A stretch of DNA of 64,000 nucleotides from Paracoccaceae bacterium. Its GTDB lineage: Bacteria; Pseudomonadota; Alphaproteobacteria; Rhodobacterales; Rhodobacteraceae. A program made the position numbers and the translations under genes. Positions within the stretch are counted from its first letter, which is position 1, and each line of letters starts with the position of its first letter. The notes under the pieces were generated by a model. That model searched no databases. It was not told where the DNA came from and worked only from the letters and a program-made list of their open reading frames with translations. Below are positions 7,834 to 16,499 of the stretch, in pieces. Location of the stretch: assembly GCA_028284705.1 (NCBI GenBank), contig JANQRE010000010.1, forward strand, positions 124,001-188,000, in the 5' to 3' direction.

Positions 7834-10800
7834 ATGCCCATGGAAACGCTCACCTACCGCCAGCCCCGCATCGTCGCACTGATCATCCTTGTGCTGGTCT
7901 CTGCGGGCCTGTCCTCGTTCCTGTCGCTCGGGCGGCAGGAGGACCCGACTATCACAAACCTCTTTGCCACGGTGACCACACAGTTCCCAGGGGCGGACCC
8001 TGAGCGGGTTGAATCGCTGGTGACTGCTGAAATCGAGGAAGAACTGCGCATGATCGCTGAGATCGATCAGATATCCTCAGTCTCTCGAACCGGGGTTTCT
8101 GTCGTTTCGATCGACCTTCTGGAGACATTGGACGACGCGACCATCGAACAGGTTTGGGCCGAAGCCCGTGACGCAGTCGAAGACGCTCGACGGAATTTCC
8201 CGGCTGGTGTGCTCGCGCCCGATTTTAATGCCGAGGGCATCTCGGCCTATTCCGGCGTGATCTCGATCACACCAACCGAGCCCGACATGCCGCTGACATT
8301 GATGGCGCGTCATGCCGAGGCTCTAGGCGATCGCCTGCGGGCAATCCCTGGCACGCGGGCGGTCGACTATTTCGGTCTGCCTGAAGAGGAAGTACTGATC
8401 CGCGTCGATCCTGAACGCGCAGCGGCCTTAGGTCTCACCACGCAAGAGATTTCAGGACGTGTGGCTGAGGCAGATGGCAAGTTGCAGGCTGGACGGCTTC
8501 AGGGCGGCGTCGATCTCACGATTGGTGTTTCTGGCGAGATTGAGACGCTCGACCGGTTGCGACAAATCGTTCTGCGTGAAGGCGCGAATGGGGCAATTGT
8601 GCGTTTGGGCGATATCGCTGAGGTCACACGTGGACCAAAGACGCCAACCGACGAGTTGGCTTTTGCCAATGGCAAACCGGCGATCTTGATCGGGACGCTG
8701 GCGCAGGACGGTCAGCAGATTGACCGCTGGATGGGTTTCGTGCGCGACGAGCTAGCCGCAGGCGCGGATCAGGTCCCACTCGGTATTGAGGAGACCCTGT
8801 TGTTCGACCAAAGCGACTACACTGTCGAGCGCTTGGCAGAAGTGGGCTTCAATATGGCCATCGGCGTGGCTCTGGTGGTTGCGGTCCTGCTCGTCACGCT
8901 GGGCGTGCGTGCAGCTCTGATCGTGGCAGCGGTGTTACCGGTTGTTTCGCTCGCCACGCTGGCGACGATGAACATGATCGGCCTTCCGATCCATCAGATG
9001 TCGGTCACCGGTCTGATCGTGGCGCTCGGCTTGCTGGTGGATGCGGCCATCGTCATGGCCGATGAGGTCCGCAAAAGGCTGAAGGCCGGAATCCCTCGCG
9101 AAACGGCAGTCGGCGATGCGGTGAAGCGCCTTGCCGCACCGCTTTTTGCTTCGACCGTCACGACCGCGCTGGCCTTCACACCGATGATCCTTCTGCCGGG
9201 TCCGGCGGGGGATTTCGTAGGCTCGATTGCGATCGCGGTGGTGCTTATGCTCTTCTGGTCGCTTTTGATCGCACTAACGGTGACACCGGCGATTGCGGGT
9301 TGGATCCTGCCATCGGCAGAGACACGAGGGGTGATCGCGAATGGCGTGCAAATCGGCTGGCTTTCCAACGCATTCGAAGCCTCGATCCGCATCGCAGTCA
9401 ATAATCCCTTCCGCGCCATCGCGCTGTCGCTGATCCTGCCCGCGCTCGGTTTTGCCGCCATCCCGACGCTTACCGCGCAATTCTTTCCCGGGGTGGAGCG
9501 CAACCAATTCTATATCGAGGTCTCAATGCCGCCCGGCACCGCCATCGCCGAGACGACACGTGTGACCCAAGAGATGGACAGCGTGATCCGCGGCGATGAG
9601 GGACTCCAGAGCATTTATTGGTCTGTCGGCACCTCCGGCCCAGCTTTCTACTACAACATTGTTGGTGGGCGCAGTCAGGAGCCTGGCTTTGCCCAAGCGA
9701 TGATCACGACCAGGACCGACGCGGACGCCGCGCGGCTGGTGGCCAGCCTGCAAGAGGATTTCGACCGCGATTTTGCCGAAGCGCAGGTAATCGTTCGCGG
9801 ACTCGTCCAAGGTCCACCCGTGGACGCGCCGGTTGAAATCAACATCCAGGGTCAGGACATCGCCACATTGCGCGCCTTGGGCGACGAGGTGCGGGCAATC
9901 ATGTCCGATCTCGATCTGGTCACTCAAGCACGGTCCGGTGTGAACGGTGGTGCGCCGCAGGTCCGCTTCGAGATCGACGAAGACAAGGCCCGCCTTCTTG
10001 GCCTGGACGTGGCCGATGTGGCAGCCCAACTTGACGCCGCATTGATTGGTGTCACCGGTGGCTCGCTCGTCGAAGGTACCGAGCAACTTGCTGTACGCGT
10101 GCGCCTTGGCGACGGGCTGCGGGGGGATCTCCAGGCGATTGCTGATATGCCGATCCTGTTGCCCAATGCCGCTTCTATTTCCGCTACGGGCGCGTTTCCG
10201 GCTGTACCCTTGTCCGAGATCGCGACCCCAGTCGTCGAGCCCGCGGAAAGCGTGATCACCCGCCTCGATGGGGTGCGCGAGAATGTCATTCAGGCATTCC
10301 TTGTCCCGAACGTCCTGCCTGAAGAGGCCCTGCAACAGGTGCTTGCTGCGCTGGAGGATCGCAGTTTCGAAGTGCCGGAAGGCTATGCGCTCAGCCTTGG
10401 GGGCGACAGCGATGCCCGGTCGAACACGGTAGGCAATTTGATGGCCTCGGTTGGGCTGATCGTGACGTTGACCGTGGCGACCATCGTGCTGACGTTCAAT
10501 TCGTTCCGCCTGGCCGTAGTGACACTTGTGGTCTGCGTTCTCGCTGCTGGGCTTTCGATGCTGTCGCTCGCGATTATGCAATACCCGTTTGGGGTCGTTG
10601 CGATCATCGGGGTAATTGGCTCCATCGGGGTTTCTGTCAACGCGGCGATCATCATCTTGACGGCCTTGCAAAACGACGCCAAGGCTGCTGCTGGGGACCG
10701 TCATGCTATGGCGCGGGTGGTGAGCAATTCCAGCCGGCACATTGTGTCAACCACGGTGACGACCTTTGGCGGCTTCCTGCCTCTGATCCTTGATGGTGGC

Positions 10801-10977
10801 TCCTTTTGGCCGCCTTTTGCGGTTTCCATCGCCGGTGGAGTCCTTCTGTCAACTGTGGTCAGCTTTTACTTCACTCCGCCGATGTTTGCGCTTGTTCATA
10901 AAAGGGCCACGCTTCAGCGCGTTGAGCGACGCAAAGCACCTCCGAATGTCGCAATGATGCGCCATGCCGCGGAATAA
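7834..10977 (+). CDS. RND efflux pump, AcrB-type inner-membrane permease
   Basis: At 1047 residues this has the size and architecture of a hydrophobe/amphiphile exporter: a first transmembrane helix, a large periplasmic loop, helices 2-6, a second periplasmic loop and helices 8-12. TM4 carries GLLVDAAIVM, where the second aspartate of the usual VDDA pair is alanine. TM10 reads GVSVNAAIII, where AcrB has a lysine at the Asn position, so the classical proton-relay set is incomplete. The ATG at 7834 follows an AGAGGA ribosome-binding site; the frame is open from 7816 and would overlap the adaptor gene. Substrate is unknown; TetR control suggests an inducible drug, solvent or metabolite exporter. 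Confidence 0.92.
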   Translation: MPMETLTYRQPRIVALIILVLVSAGLSSFLSLGRQEDPTITNLFATVTTQFPGADPERVESLVTAEIEEELRMIAEIDQISSVSRTGVSVVSIDLLETLDDATIEQVWAEARDAVEDARRNFPAGVLAPDFNAEGISAYSGVISITPTEPDMPLTLMARHAEALGDRLRAIPGTRAVDYFGLPEEEVLIRVDPERAAALGLTTQEISGRVAEADGKLQAGRLQGGVDLTIGVSGEIETLDRLRQIVLREGANGAIVRLGDIAEVTRGPKTPTDELAFANGKPAILIGTLAQDGQQIDRWMGFVRDELAAGADQVPLGIEETLLFDQSDYTVERLAEVGFNMAIGVALVVAVLLVTLGVRAALIVAAVLPVVSLATLATMNMIGLPIHQMSVTGLIVALGLLVDAAIVMADEVRKRLKAGIPRETAVGDAVKRLAAPLFASTVTTALAFTPMILLPGPAGDFVGSIAIAVVLMLFWSLLIALTVTPAIAGWILPSAETRGVIANGVQIGWLSNAFEASIRIAVNNPFRAIALSLILPALGFAAIPTLTAQFFPGVERNQFYIEVSMPPGTAIAETTRVTQEMDSVIRGDEGLQSIYWSVGTSGPAFYYNIVGGRSQEPGFAQAMITTRTDADAARLVASLQEDFDRDFAEAQVIVRGLVQGPPVDAPVEINIQGQDIATLRALGDEVRAIMSDLDLVTQARSGVNGGAPQVRFEIDEDKARLLGLDVADVAAQLDAALIGVTGGSLVEGTEQLAVRVRLGDGLRGDLQAIADMPILLPNAASISATGAFPAVPLSEIATPVVEPAESVITRLDGVRENVIQAFLVPNVLPEEALQQVLAALEDRSFEVPEGYALSLGGDSDARSNTVGNLMASVGLIVTLTVATIVLTFNSFRLAVVTLVVCVLAAGLSMLSLAIMQYPFGVVAIIGVIGSIGVSVNAAIIILTALQNDAKAAAGDRHAMARVVSNSSRHIVSTTVTTFGGFLPLILDGGSFWPPFAVSIAGGVLLSTVVSFYFTPPMFALVHKRATLQRVERRKAPPNVAMMRHAAE

Positions 10978-11270
10978 GGTTAATCATCCTAAACTTCCCC
11001 GATTCACGAGAACCGTGGGTCGAGGGAGGGCAACGAATGTGACTTGAATGAGTCGATGGAACCCATGTTCGTTCCCTATGGAACACCTAACGTTATGGTA
11101 AGTGTCTTGCGAAAGCTGATGCTTGTGCGGGCAGCAATGATCCAGCATTTTATGTGTCGGATTGATATCCGGCGACTTCAGTCAGTTGGCCGATGTCTGC
11201 GCATTTCAGACGTTGACGATTTGTGCCGCAATTTACCGCTCCCGGTGCTCATCGCCGATGTCAGGCGCGC
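10978..11270. other. Intergenic region after the efflux operon
   Basis: The stretch separates the pump stop codon from the convergent small exported protein. A plus-strand open frame (11044-11325) lacks a ribosome-binding site and runs antisense into that gene, so I do not call it. No strong terminator hairpin is visible. Confidence 0.35.
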
Positions 11271-11570
11271 CTACTGCAATGTAACGACCCATCGGCCGCC
11301 CTTGTCTTCGATCTCGTACTTGTAACGATACTGGTTGCAGTTGATTGTGTACCCCTTCGCGGAGAACCAAAGACGGATCGATGAGATCGTGTCGCATTTG
11401 TATCCTGCCAGCCGAATCCTAACGCCAGCTTCTCTTGCCAATTCTTGAGCCCGCGACTGGGTCCATTTGCTGTTGTAGATGGCATCCGTTTCCAGCGGTG
11501 CCGCATTCACGGTGGTCGACGCAAGGACCGCGAGCGTCGTGAGTTTTAGGATCTCTCTTTTGATGTTCAA
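11271..11570 (-). CDS. Small exported protein of unknown function
   Basis: The protein is about 99 residues long if it starts at the TTG at 11570, which follows AGGAGA at the right distance and gives a compact signal peptide (MNIKREILKLTTLAVLAS, then TTVNAA). An ATG at 11600 would add ten polar residues. The mature part has two cysteines in KCDTISSIRLW and INCNQY and ends in YEIEDKGGRWVVTLQ. I do not recognise the family. A decayed paralogue with the same ending lies at 12012-12214 on the other strand, beyond the XRE regulator. Confidence 0.6.
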   Translation of the reverse strand: MNIKREILKLTTLAVLASTTVNAAPLETDAIYNSKWTQSRAQELAREAGVRIRLAGYKCDTISSIRLWFSAKGYTINCNQYRYKYEIEDKGGRWVVTLQ

Positions 11571-11665
11571 ATCTATCTCCTGCGTTCGAGAGTGCTTCAT
11601 ACTGAAACACGAATGTCTCTTATAACCGGTAGACCTAAAACAGTCAGAACTCAACTAATGAATGG

Positions 11666-11893
11666 GTGAAACGCACCGTCAAAAGCCCACTTCGCGATAC
11701 TCTTGCACGCAATATGCGCCAGTTGCGCGCAGAGCGCGGTTGGTCACAGGAGTTTCTTGCGGCAGAAGCGAATTTGAACAGAACATATCTCAGTGCTGTG
11801 GAGCGATCCGAACAGAACATCTCGCTGGACAACATTCATAAAATCGCTGTGGCGTTTGAAGTGGACGCGGCCGAACTATTGTCGAATTGCTAG
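11666..11893 (+). CDS. XRE-family HTH regulator
   Basis: This is a 75-residue single-domain Cro/CI-type DNA-binding protein. It shows the XRE pattern along its whole length: NMRQLRAERGWSQEFLAAEA (recognition-helix turn), NRTYLSAVERSEQNISLDNIHKIA, then FEVDAAELL. The start is a GTG at 11666 without a clear Shine-Dalgarno, so leaderless translation is possible. It is divergent from the small exported protein (96 bp between starts) and may control it. Such short XRE proteins are common in accessory regions and prophages. Confidence 0.85.
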   Translation: MKRTVKSPLRDTLARNMRQLRAERGWSQEFLAAEANLNRTYLSAVERSEQNISLDNIHKIAVAFEVDAAELLSNC

Positions 11894-12011
11894 AAGGTAT
11901 CGCGAATATCGGTGGCGCCCTTCGCCCAAGTTCGGAAACCGCCCTTCCCCGCTTTACAGTCAACTCGCCAAGAGCTCATTGGCAACTGCCAAAGCACGTG
12001 ATGATGTCTCC

Positions 12012-12214
12012 AATTCTCAATGGACACGAGTTACGCGCAGGCTCGATCCAACGATGCCAGCAAACTTCTCCGCAGCGCGGGCGACAGGCGCGGCACCGTT
12101 TCAAGTCTGAGGCGTTGGTTATTCAAGTCCGGATTGACAGTCACGTATAATGGCTCTTTGTACGAATACGACTTGGAGGACAGTGGAGGCCGCTGGACCA
12201 CAACACTCAAATGA
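12012..12214 (+). pseudogene. Decayed paralogue of the 11271-11570 small exported protein
   Basis: The last 38 codons read TVSSLRRWLFKSGLTVTYNG followed by SLYEYDLEDSGGRWTTTLK. This lines up without gaps with the end of the 11271-11570 protein (TISSIRLWF through YEIEDKGGRWVVTLQ), sharing T-SS-R-W, G-T, the ED-GGRW core and the TL ending. The preceding NSQWT at 12012 matches NSKWT of the intact copy but is in a different frame, so a frameshift lies near 12025. No signal peptide is recoverable. I read it as a remnant of a duplicated gene. Confidence 0.55.
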
Positions 12215-12294
12215 GTGCACTTCATGTTGAAACGGTGAAGTGCCGAAGGACAGGCTGGGGACATCAATTTGACTGACAGAACGTACTCGTCTTT

Positions 12295-13734
12295 TCACCT
12301 GCGCACGTTCCTTCGTCCTCGATCCCCAATCCCTCTGCGCGATTTGGCCCGCTTCACAAACAGGCTGATCGCATCCACCTGATCATCAAAACGCCCGTCT
12401 GGAAAAGCGCATAGCTCCCGACGCAGATCGTTGAAGTAATCAGTGTCACGCAACAAAACGAGCTTACCGCTCTCCAGCCATTCTGCGGCTTCCGCGAACC
12501 GTTCTTCCTTGGAGCCCTTAACAACACGTCTCTGGAACTCATACCGTTTCTCTGCCCTAAGGTCTGCTACAAGCGCCGACCCGTTTGCACTGTCCTCTAC
12601 GATAACAAGCTGCGGCCGCCACTCTTCATATGCACGTCGAGCGCTGACCTTCAGGTCTCCAAATTTCATGCGTCTGCGAATGACATCGATCAACACCCAC
12701 CGTTCATCATCCCAAGCAAATGTCATACCGACTGAGTAGTCGCAATTCGGGCCGTCTTTCACTGCGGTATCCCAAGTTTGCACTACTTTGAGGCGCCGGA
12801 TATCCGATCCATCACTCTCAAGGACGGTCACCTTTGAGAAATCCAGCATTGTGCTTTGAGCGGAGGCCGGATCTTGCTGGTATTGTGTTCGGAACGATGC
12901 CTCGCCGATCTCGGCTTTGATTTTTTCGAGTGTCTCTCTGCTTTCCCGTTCTGGAGCAAGCAAATCACCCTTTTGTCTTTCCCAGTGAAAATCGTTGTAC
13001 AACCGATAGTTCTCTGATGCCTCAGCAATCACCGGAAAGTTCAAATGTCGGAAAGTCTGCTTCTCAATAAGATGCGCGATGAGGTCGTCCTGGTGTAAGC
13101 GTTGTTGCACGACAATGATGCTACCGCTTCGTTTGTCGTTCAATCTTGTATAGAGGGTCTCGTCGAAGTAGCGGCGGGCCGCTTCACGGTGCGCCTCTGA
13201 GCTTGCATCACTGGCCTTCATGATGTCGTCGACAATAATTAGGTCGCCGCCGATACCCGTGACAGAGCCTCCGACGGTCACCGCCCGTCGCACGCCGCCG
13301 GCACTGGTTGTGAATTGCGTTGCATTGTTCACAACAGGTTCCACGCAGCTACCGGGAAATACGCGCTTGTAGTATCTGCTGGTGACCAGTTTTTGGAACG
13401 CCCTAGCGTGCTCAGTGGCAAGGGCTTCTGCATAGCCTGCAACCAGAGTTTTTGTCGTTGCCGTTCGCCCAAGCACCCACGCCGGTAGCACTACAGACGC
13501 CGCAATCGACTTTAGATACCTGGGCGGCATCGTCACAATCAGACGTCCACCATCCGCCAATGCCGCTTGCTGCAATTCAAAGCAAAGGGTCTGGACATAG
13601 AGATCATCTGTCAATTCTTGCCCTGACACAATCTCCGAAAAGGCATCTCTTAGAAACAGAAAGAGGTTTTCCTGCCGCGCGGGGATTGCGCCGGCTGCAT
13701 TTTCGGTCAGAGAGTGGCGATCAAGCTGTCCCAT
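12295..13734 (-). CDS. Phage terminase, large subunit
   Basis: This 479-residue protein would be the DNA-packaging motor: an N-terminal ATPase and a C-terminal RNase-H-fold nuclease. Visible motifs are Walker A (MPPRYLKS, about residues 69-76), Walker B (LIIVDD, about 165-170), the QQRLHQDDL coupling region, and nuclease acidic residues in VQTWDTA, VIVEDSANGSA and FDDQVDA. The ATG at 13734 is preceded by GAGGAGAG and overlaps the DUF5681 gene by 14 bp; the open frame continues to 13755. It is the last gene of a three-gene set (methyltransferase, DUF5681, terminase). No portal, capsid or tail gene is near, so this is an orphan packaging module. Confidence 0.88.
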   Translation of the reverse strand: MGQLDRHSLTENAAGAIPARQENLFLFLRDAFSEIVSGQELTDDLYVQTLCFELQQAALADGGRLIVTMPPRYLKSIAASVVLPAWVLGRTATTKTLVAGYAEALATEHARAFQKLVTSRYYKRVFPGSCVEPVVNNATQFTTSAGGVRRAVTVGGSVTGIGGDLIIVDDIMKASDASSEAHREAARRYFDETLYTRLNDKRSGSIIVVQQRLHQDDLIAHLIEKQTFRHLNFPVIAEASENYRLYNDFHWERQKGDLLAPERESRETLEKIKAEIGEASFRTQYQQDPASAQSTMLDFSKVTVLESDGSDIRRLKVVQTWDTAVKDGPNCDYSVGMTFAWDDERWVLIDVIRRRMKFGDLKVSARRAYEEWRPQLVIVEDSANGSALVADLRAEKRYEFQRRVVKGSKEERFAEAAEWLESGKLVLLRDTDYFNDLRRELCAFPDGRFDDQVDAISLFVKRAKSRRGIGDRGRRNVRR

Positions 13735-14140
13735 GTTCTTGGCTCTCCTCGTCATCTAGGATCACACCATGCATCTCGAGCAATTTTTGGAGTGCTGCGA
13801 TGTCTGAAGCAGTATCTGTATCCGCAATATCAGATGCTCCTTCTTCATATTGGGACAGAGTTTGCCCCATTTGTAACAATTTGATCACCTGGTCGGTGGC
13901 CTTGGCATTCCCCTTTAGGCCGTCTCGAAGGACACGTCGAAGGAGCGCTTCAACTTGGCTGACCTTCTTGACCTTTCCGCCCTCCCGGATCCGAACTTTC
14001 TTCCGCATGACCTCGTCGATGAGCGTGCTGACGGATTTTTGCCCTTTGGGGCGACCCCTAGGGTTTCCGGATTCACCGGGCTTGAACTGACCCGATTTTG
14101 GAGGCTTTCCATACCCGATATCGTAGTTGTCTTTAGCCAT
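13721..14140 (-). CDS. DUF5681-domain protein, possible small-terminase role
   Basis: This 139-residue protein carries the DUF5681 signature near its start: GYGKPPKSGQFKPGESGNPRGRP. The middle is basic and helical, and the end is acidic. In phage-derived clusters such proteins usually sit immediately before a terminase large subunit, as here, which suggests a DNA-recognition or small-subunit role (inference). The ATG at 14140 follows a GGGAG site and overlaps the end of the methyltransferase gene by 8 bp. Translation of the three genes is probably coupled. Confidence 0.75.
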   Translation of the reverse strand: MAKDNYDIGYGKPPKSGQFKPGESGNPRGRPKGQKSVSTLIDEVMRKKVRIREGGKVKKVSQVEALLRRVLRDGLKGNAKATDQVIKLLQMGQTLSQYEEGASDIADTDTASDIAALQKLLEMHGVILDDEESQEHGTA

Positions 14141-15530
14141 TGCCTGAGTCTCCCAGTGCCTGATCGGACTTTTTGACGACCCGCTCATCCCAGGTCACAC
14201 CAGAGGCCATCTCTACCGCTTGTTGGCCTGTGAGCTCCTGCCAACGCCGGATCGTGACATCGACATACCCGGGATCAAGCTCGATCAGGCGTGCTCTCCG
14301 ATTGCAGCGTTCGGCAGCGATGAGGGTCGTGCCCGAACCGCCAAAGGGATCGAGGACAATGTCACCATGTCGCGTCACATCACGGATGGCGTCTTCGATC
14401 ATCGCTACAGGTTTGACCGTCGGATGATCAATGAGGTCCGCAGAGCGGTTCTTGCCGAACGTATTCACGCCCGCGTAGGACCATACATTCGTTCGGTTTC
14501 GGCCCAGGCTCCCGAGTTTGACGTTGTTTTGGTGCCGATCGCCCGGGAGTTTATAGATCGCGCAGAGTTCGTGCTGGGAGCGATACAGACTACCCATGCC
14601 ACCGTTGCTCTTGACCCAGACGCAAAGATTGAGCTGTTCAAGCCCCACCCCAATGGCCGCGTCACGGAGCTCACTGAGATGGCGCCAATCCATGAAAGTC
14701 ATGACAATCGCGCCGGGCAAGATATGTTTGAGCGACGTGGTCAGTGCGTTTTCGAGGAACTCCTTGAACTCCAGTTCGGTCATCTCCCCCGAAGCCATCG
14801 CAAACTCGCGGTGAATTCCTTTGTTGTTGCACCTGATGTGCCCATTGACCTGCACGTTGTATGGGGGATCGGTCACGATCAACCCCGCCAAGTCGCCCTG
14901 CATCAGGTGATCAAGGGTCGCCGCGGCAAGGGCTGAACCACAGGATATTTGGTGACGGCCCAAGTGCCATGTTTCGCCGATCTCCACCACTGTGACCGCA
15001 TCAGGTGTTGCGACAATCTCTGGTGAGCCGGTTTCCTCATCTCCTGCGAGAAGATTATTCAATTCAGCGACTTCAAAACCAATTGTATGCATGTCGAAAT
15101 CAAGCTCTCCGCCGATCTCGAGGTCCATCAACTCGGCTACCTCAATTTGCAGCAAACCCATATCCCAAGTCGAGTTCTCGGCGATTTTGTTGTCGGCCAG
15201 CCGATATGCGCGAACTTCGATTTCAGACAGATGGTCCGCCTGAATGACAGGCACTTTCAAAAAACCAAGTTCCAGGGCTGCTGCCAATCTGCCATGGCCA
15301 GCGATTACCTCCCCTTGGATATCAATCACGATGGGATTTATGAAACCAAATGCTTCGATCGAGCTCTTGATTTGCCCAATTTGGGCGGGAGAATGCTGGC
15401 GCGCATTTTTGGCGCAAGGACGAAGCGCTTTCGGGTCGGCCATGACGACCTCAGGATCACGTTTGCTGCGTGAAGCGGCCTTCCGTCTACGGCGTCTGGG
15501 GATCGGTTCGGATTGAGTATTTCTGCTCAT
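14133..15530 (-). CDS. ParB-domain/DNA N4- or N6-methyltransferase fusion
   Basis: This 465-residue fusion has an N-terminal ParB/Srx-like domain at about residues 30-120 (IKSSIEAFGFINPIVID, GEVIAGHGRLAAAL, RLADNKIAE) and a C-terminal amino-methyltransferase of the beta arrangement. The catalytic DPPY is at 221-224, a variable target-recognition part follows, and the S-adenosylmethionine loop DPFGGSGTT is at about 394-402. It would methylate adenine or cytosine amino groups. No restriction enzyme is adjacent. The ATG is preceded by AGGAGC at a good distance. A perfect 22-bp palindrome lies 45 bp upstream, a candidate for self-regulation. Such ParB-methyltransferases are frequent in phages and integrative elements. 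Confidence 0.88.
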   Translation of the reverse strand: MSRNTQSEPIPRRRRRKAASRSKRDPEVVMADPKALRPCAKNARQHSPAQIGQIKSSIEAFGFINPIVIDIQGEVIAGHGRLAAALELGFLKVPVIQADHLSEIEVRAYRLADNKIAENSTWDMGLLQIEVAELMDLEIGGELDFDMHTIGFEVAELNNLLAGDEETGSPEIVATPDAVTVVEIGETWHLGRHQISCGSALAAATLDHLMQGDLAGLIVTDPPYNVQVNGHIRCNNKGIHREFAMASGEMTELEFKEFLENALTTSLKHILPGAIVMTFMDWRHLSELRDAAIGVGLEQLNLCVWVKSNGGMGSLYRSQHELCAIYKLPGDRHQNNVKLGSLGRNRTNVWSYAGVNTFGKNRSADLIDHPTVKPVAMIEDAIRDVTRHGDIVLDPFGGSGTTLIAAERCNRRARLIELDPGYVDVTIRRWQELTGQQAVEMASGVTWDERVVKKSDQALGDSGNG

Positions 15531-15574
15531 GGCCAGCTCCTATGATGTGGCTGGCTTCTTATGATGCGCACAAA

Positions 15575-15596
15575 ATCTTCTGTTGCAACAGAAGAT
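15575..15596. promoter_or_regulatory. Perfect 22-bp palindrome upstream of the methyltransferase operon
   Basis: The half-site ATCTTCTGTTG (15575-15585) is followed without spacer by its exact complement (15586-15596). It lies 45-66 bp before the methyltransferase start codon, where an operator would overlap the promoter. It could also fold as a hairpin in the transcript. Confidence 0.6.
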
Positions 15597-15690
15597 GCAA
15601 AGATGTCTGTTTATAGGACATTCGGCCCACCAACCAAATGCCGTGGCCCAACCTGTCTAGCCCCCAGTTTGCGGGCCACTGATTTACTCT

Positions 15691-15977
15691 TCATTGACAC
15701 GGTTTCCGGATTGGCGGTCGCATGTTGAATGCATGGTGCGATCGGGTGTGGTTGTACCGCTTAAGCAGACGGTTGGTGATGATCCGGGCCTGCTCGGACG
15801 TTGCAAACCACTCCGCATCGTGAACCGCACATTGTAGCCATGCTCCCAGGGCGATCCCGGATAGATACGGATGGGCCTGATGCCAACTCGTCAAAGGCAG
15901 TCCTGCAGTCCTTCGGCAGAGAACTCGGGTCCATAGACCGCACGCCAGGCCATCAAAATCCGCCTTGCCGAAAGACC
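15691..15977 (-). pseudogene. IS3-like transposase (orfB/integrase core) remnant
   Basis: Two overlapping frames together give the C-terminal part of a DDE integrase. The upstream frame holds RAVYGPEFSAEGLQD, equivalent to the DNGPEF motif. After a stop and frameshift near 15893, the second frame gives EWFATSEQARIITNRLLKRYNHTRSHHAFNMRPP in outline, where the EW-F and YNHTRSHHA-x-x-x-RPP spacing is the usual IS3 end. The catalytic aspartate region and all N-terminal sequence are missing or unrecognisable. It is a dead insertion-sequence fragment between the packaging module and the recombinase operon. Confidence 0.65.
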
Positions 15978-16499
15978 CAGCGGATGCGTTGTTTGGATTT
16001 GGTTCGACCCGGCGACGCTTGAGCAGACCAGTTTCCTATGGCTTGGTGCGGCGCCAGGCATTCCGCTGCCTGCACTTTCGGATAGAACCGGGAAGCATAC
16101 CAGATGAAACTCATTAGGCATCAAGGCTGCCAGACCGAATATTCGCGTCGTCAACAAGCGGGCATTTGAGGCCGTTGCGGGATTTGAAGCGTTGGCAGCG
16201 CGGTTGTTTGGGTAGTCTGGGACGTTTCGGTGTTGAAATCGCCTAAACTATACACAATACCGCTTACCGCGTTGAAGGTGGCGATCAGTCGATCACCTGC
16301 CGATCGCCACCTACGTGAAAAATGTTCACTGACTATGCCGAGTGGATAATCTCGGCTTGGTGGGCCCCGTACGGGTTCGCCGCCATCCCCACCGCCGCAC
16401 TTGATCCGCCCCACCGTGCGGCGTCTCCTGCGGTCCCCGCGCTTGTACGGGTCCGGGTCCCCTGCCGCAGCCCAGCCGAAATTGACCGAACTGCTTGAA
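15978..16499. other. Non-coding stretch downstream of the recombinase operon
   Basis: About 520 bp separate the IS remnant from the stop codon of the second ParB gene. Open frames here are GC-skew artefacts without motifs. The region contains a strong hairpin at 16276-16312 and probably holds the 3' end of the recombinase transcript and one boundary of an inserted element. Confidence 0.35.
16276..16312. repeat. Inverted repeat with 11-bp perfect arms
   Basis: AGGTGGCGATC at 16276-16286 pairs exactly with GATCGCCACCT at 16302-16312, leaving a 15-base loop. No T-run follows on either side, so a classical terminator is doubtful. It lies about 190 bp beyond the end of the recombinase-ParB-ParB operon and could be a protein-binding site or part of an attachment site. 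Confidence 0.5.

Noticed and set aside
9523-10740. 405-codon open frame on the minus strand inside the RND pump gene
   Set aside because: It lies entirely antisense to a clear membrane pump, is rich in His/Arg/Gly from reversed codons and has no family motif.
14220-14936. 238-codon plus-strand frame over the methyltransferase gene
   Set aside because: It is antisense to the catalytic region with DPPY and FGGSG motifs and shows no motif of its own.
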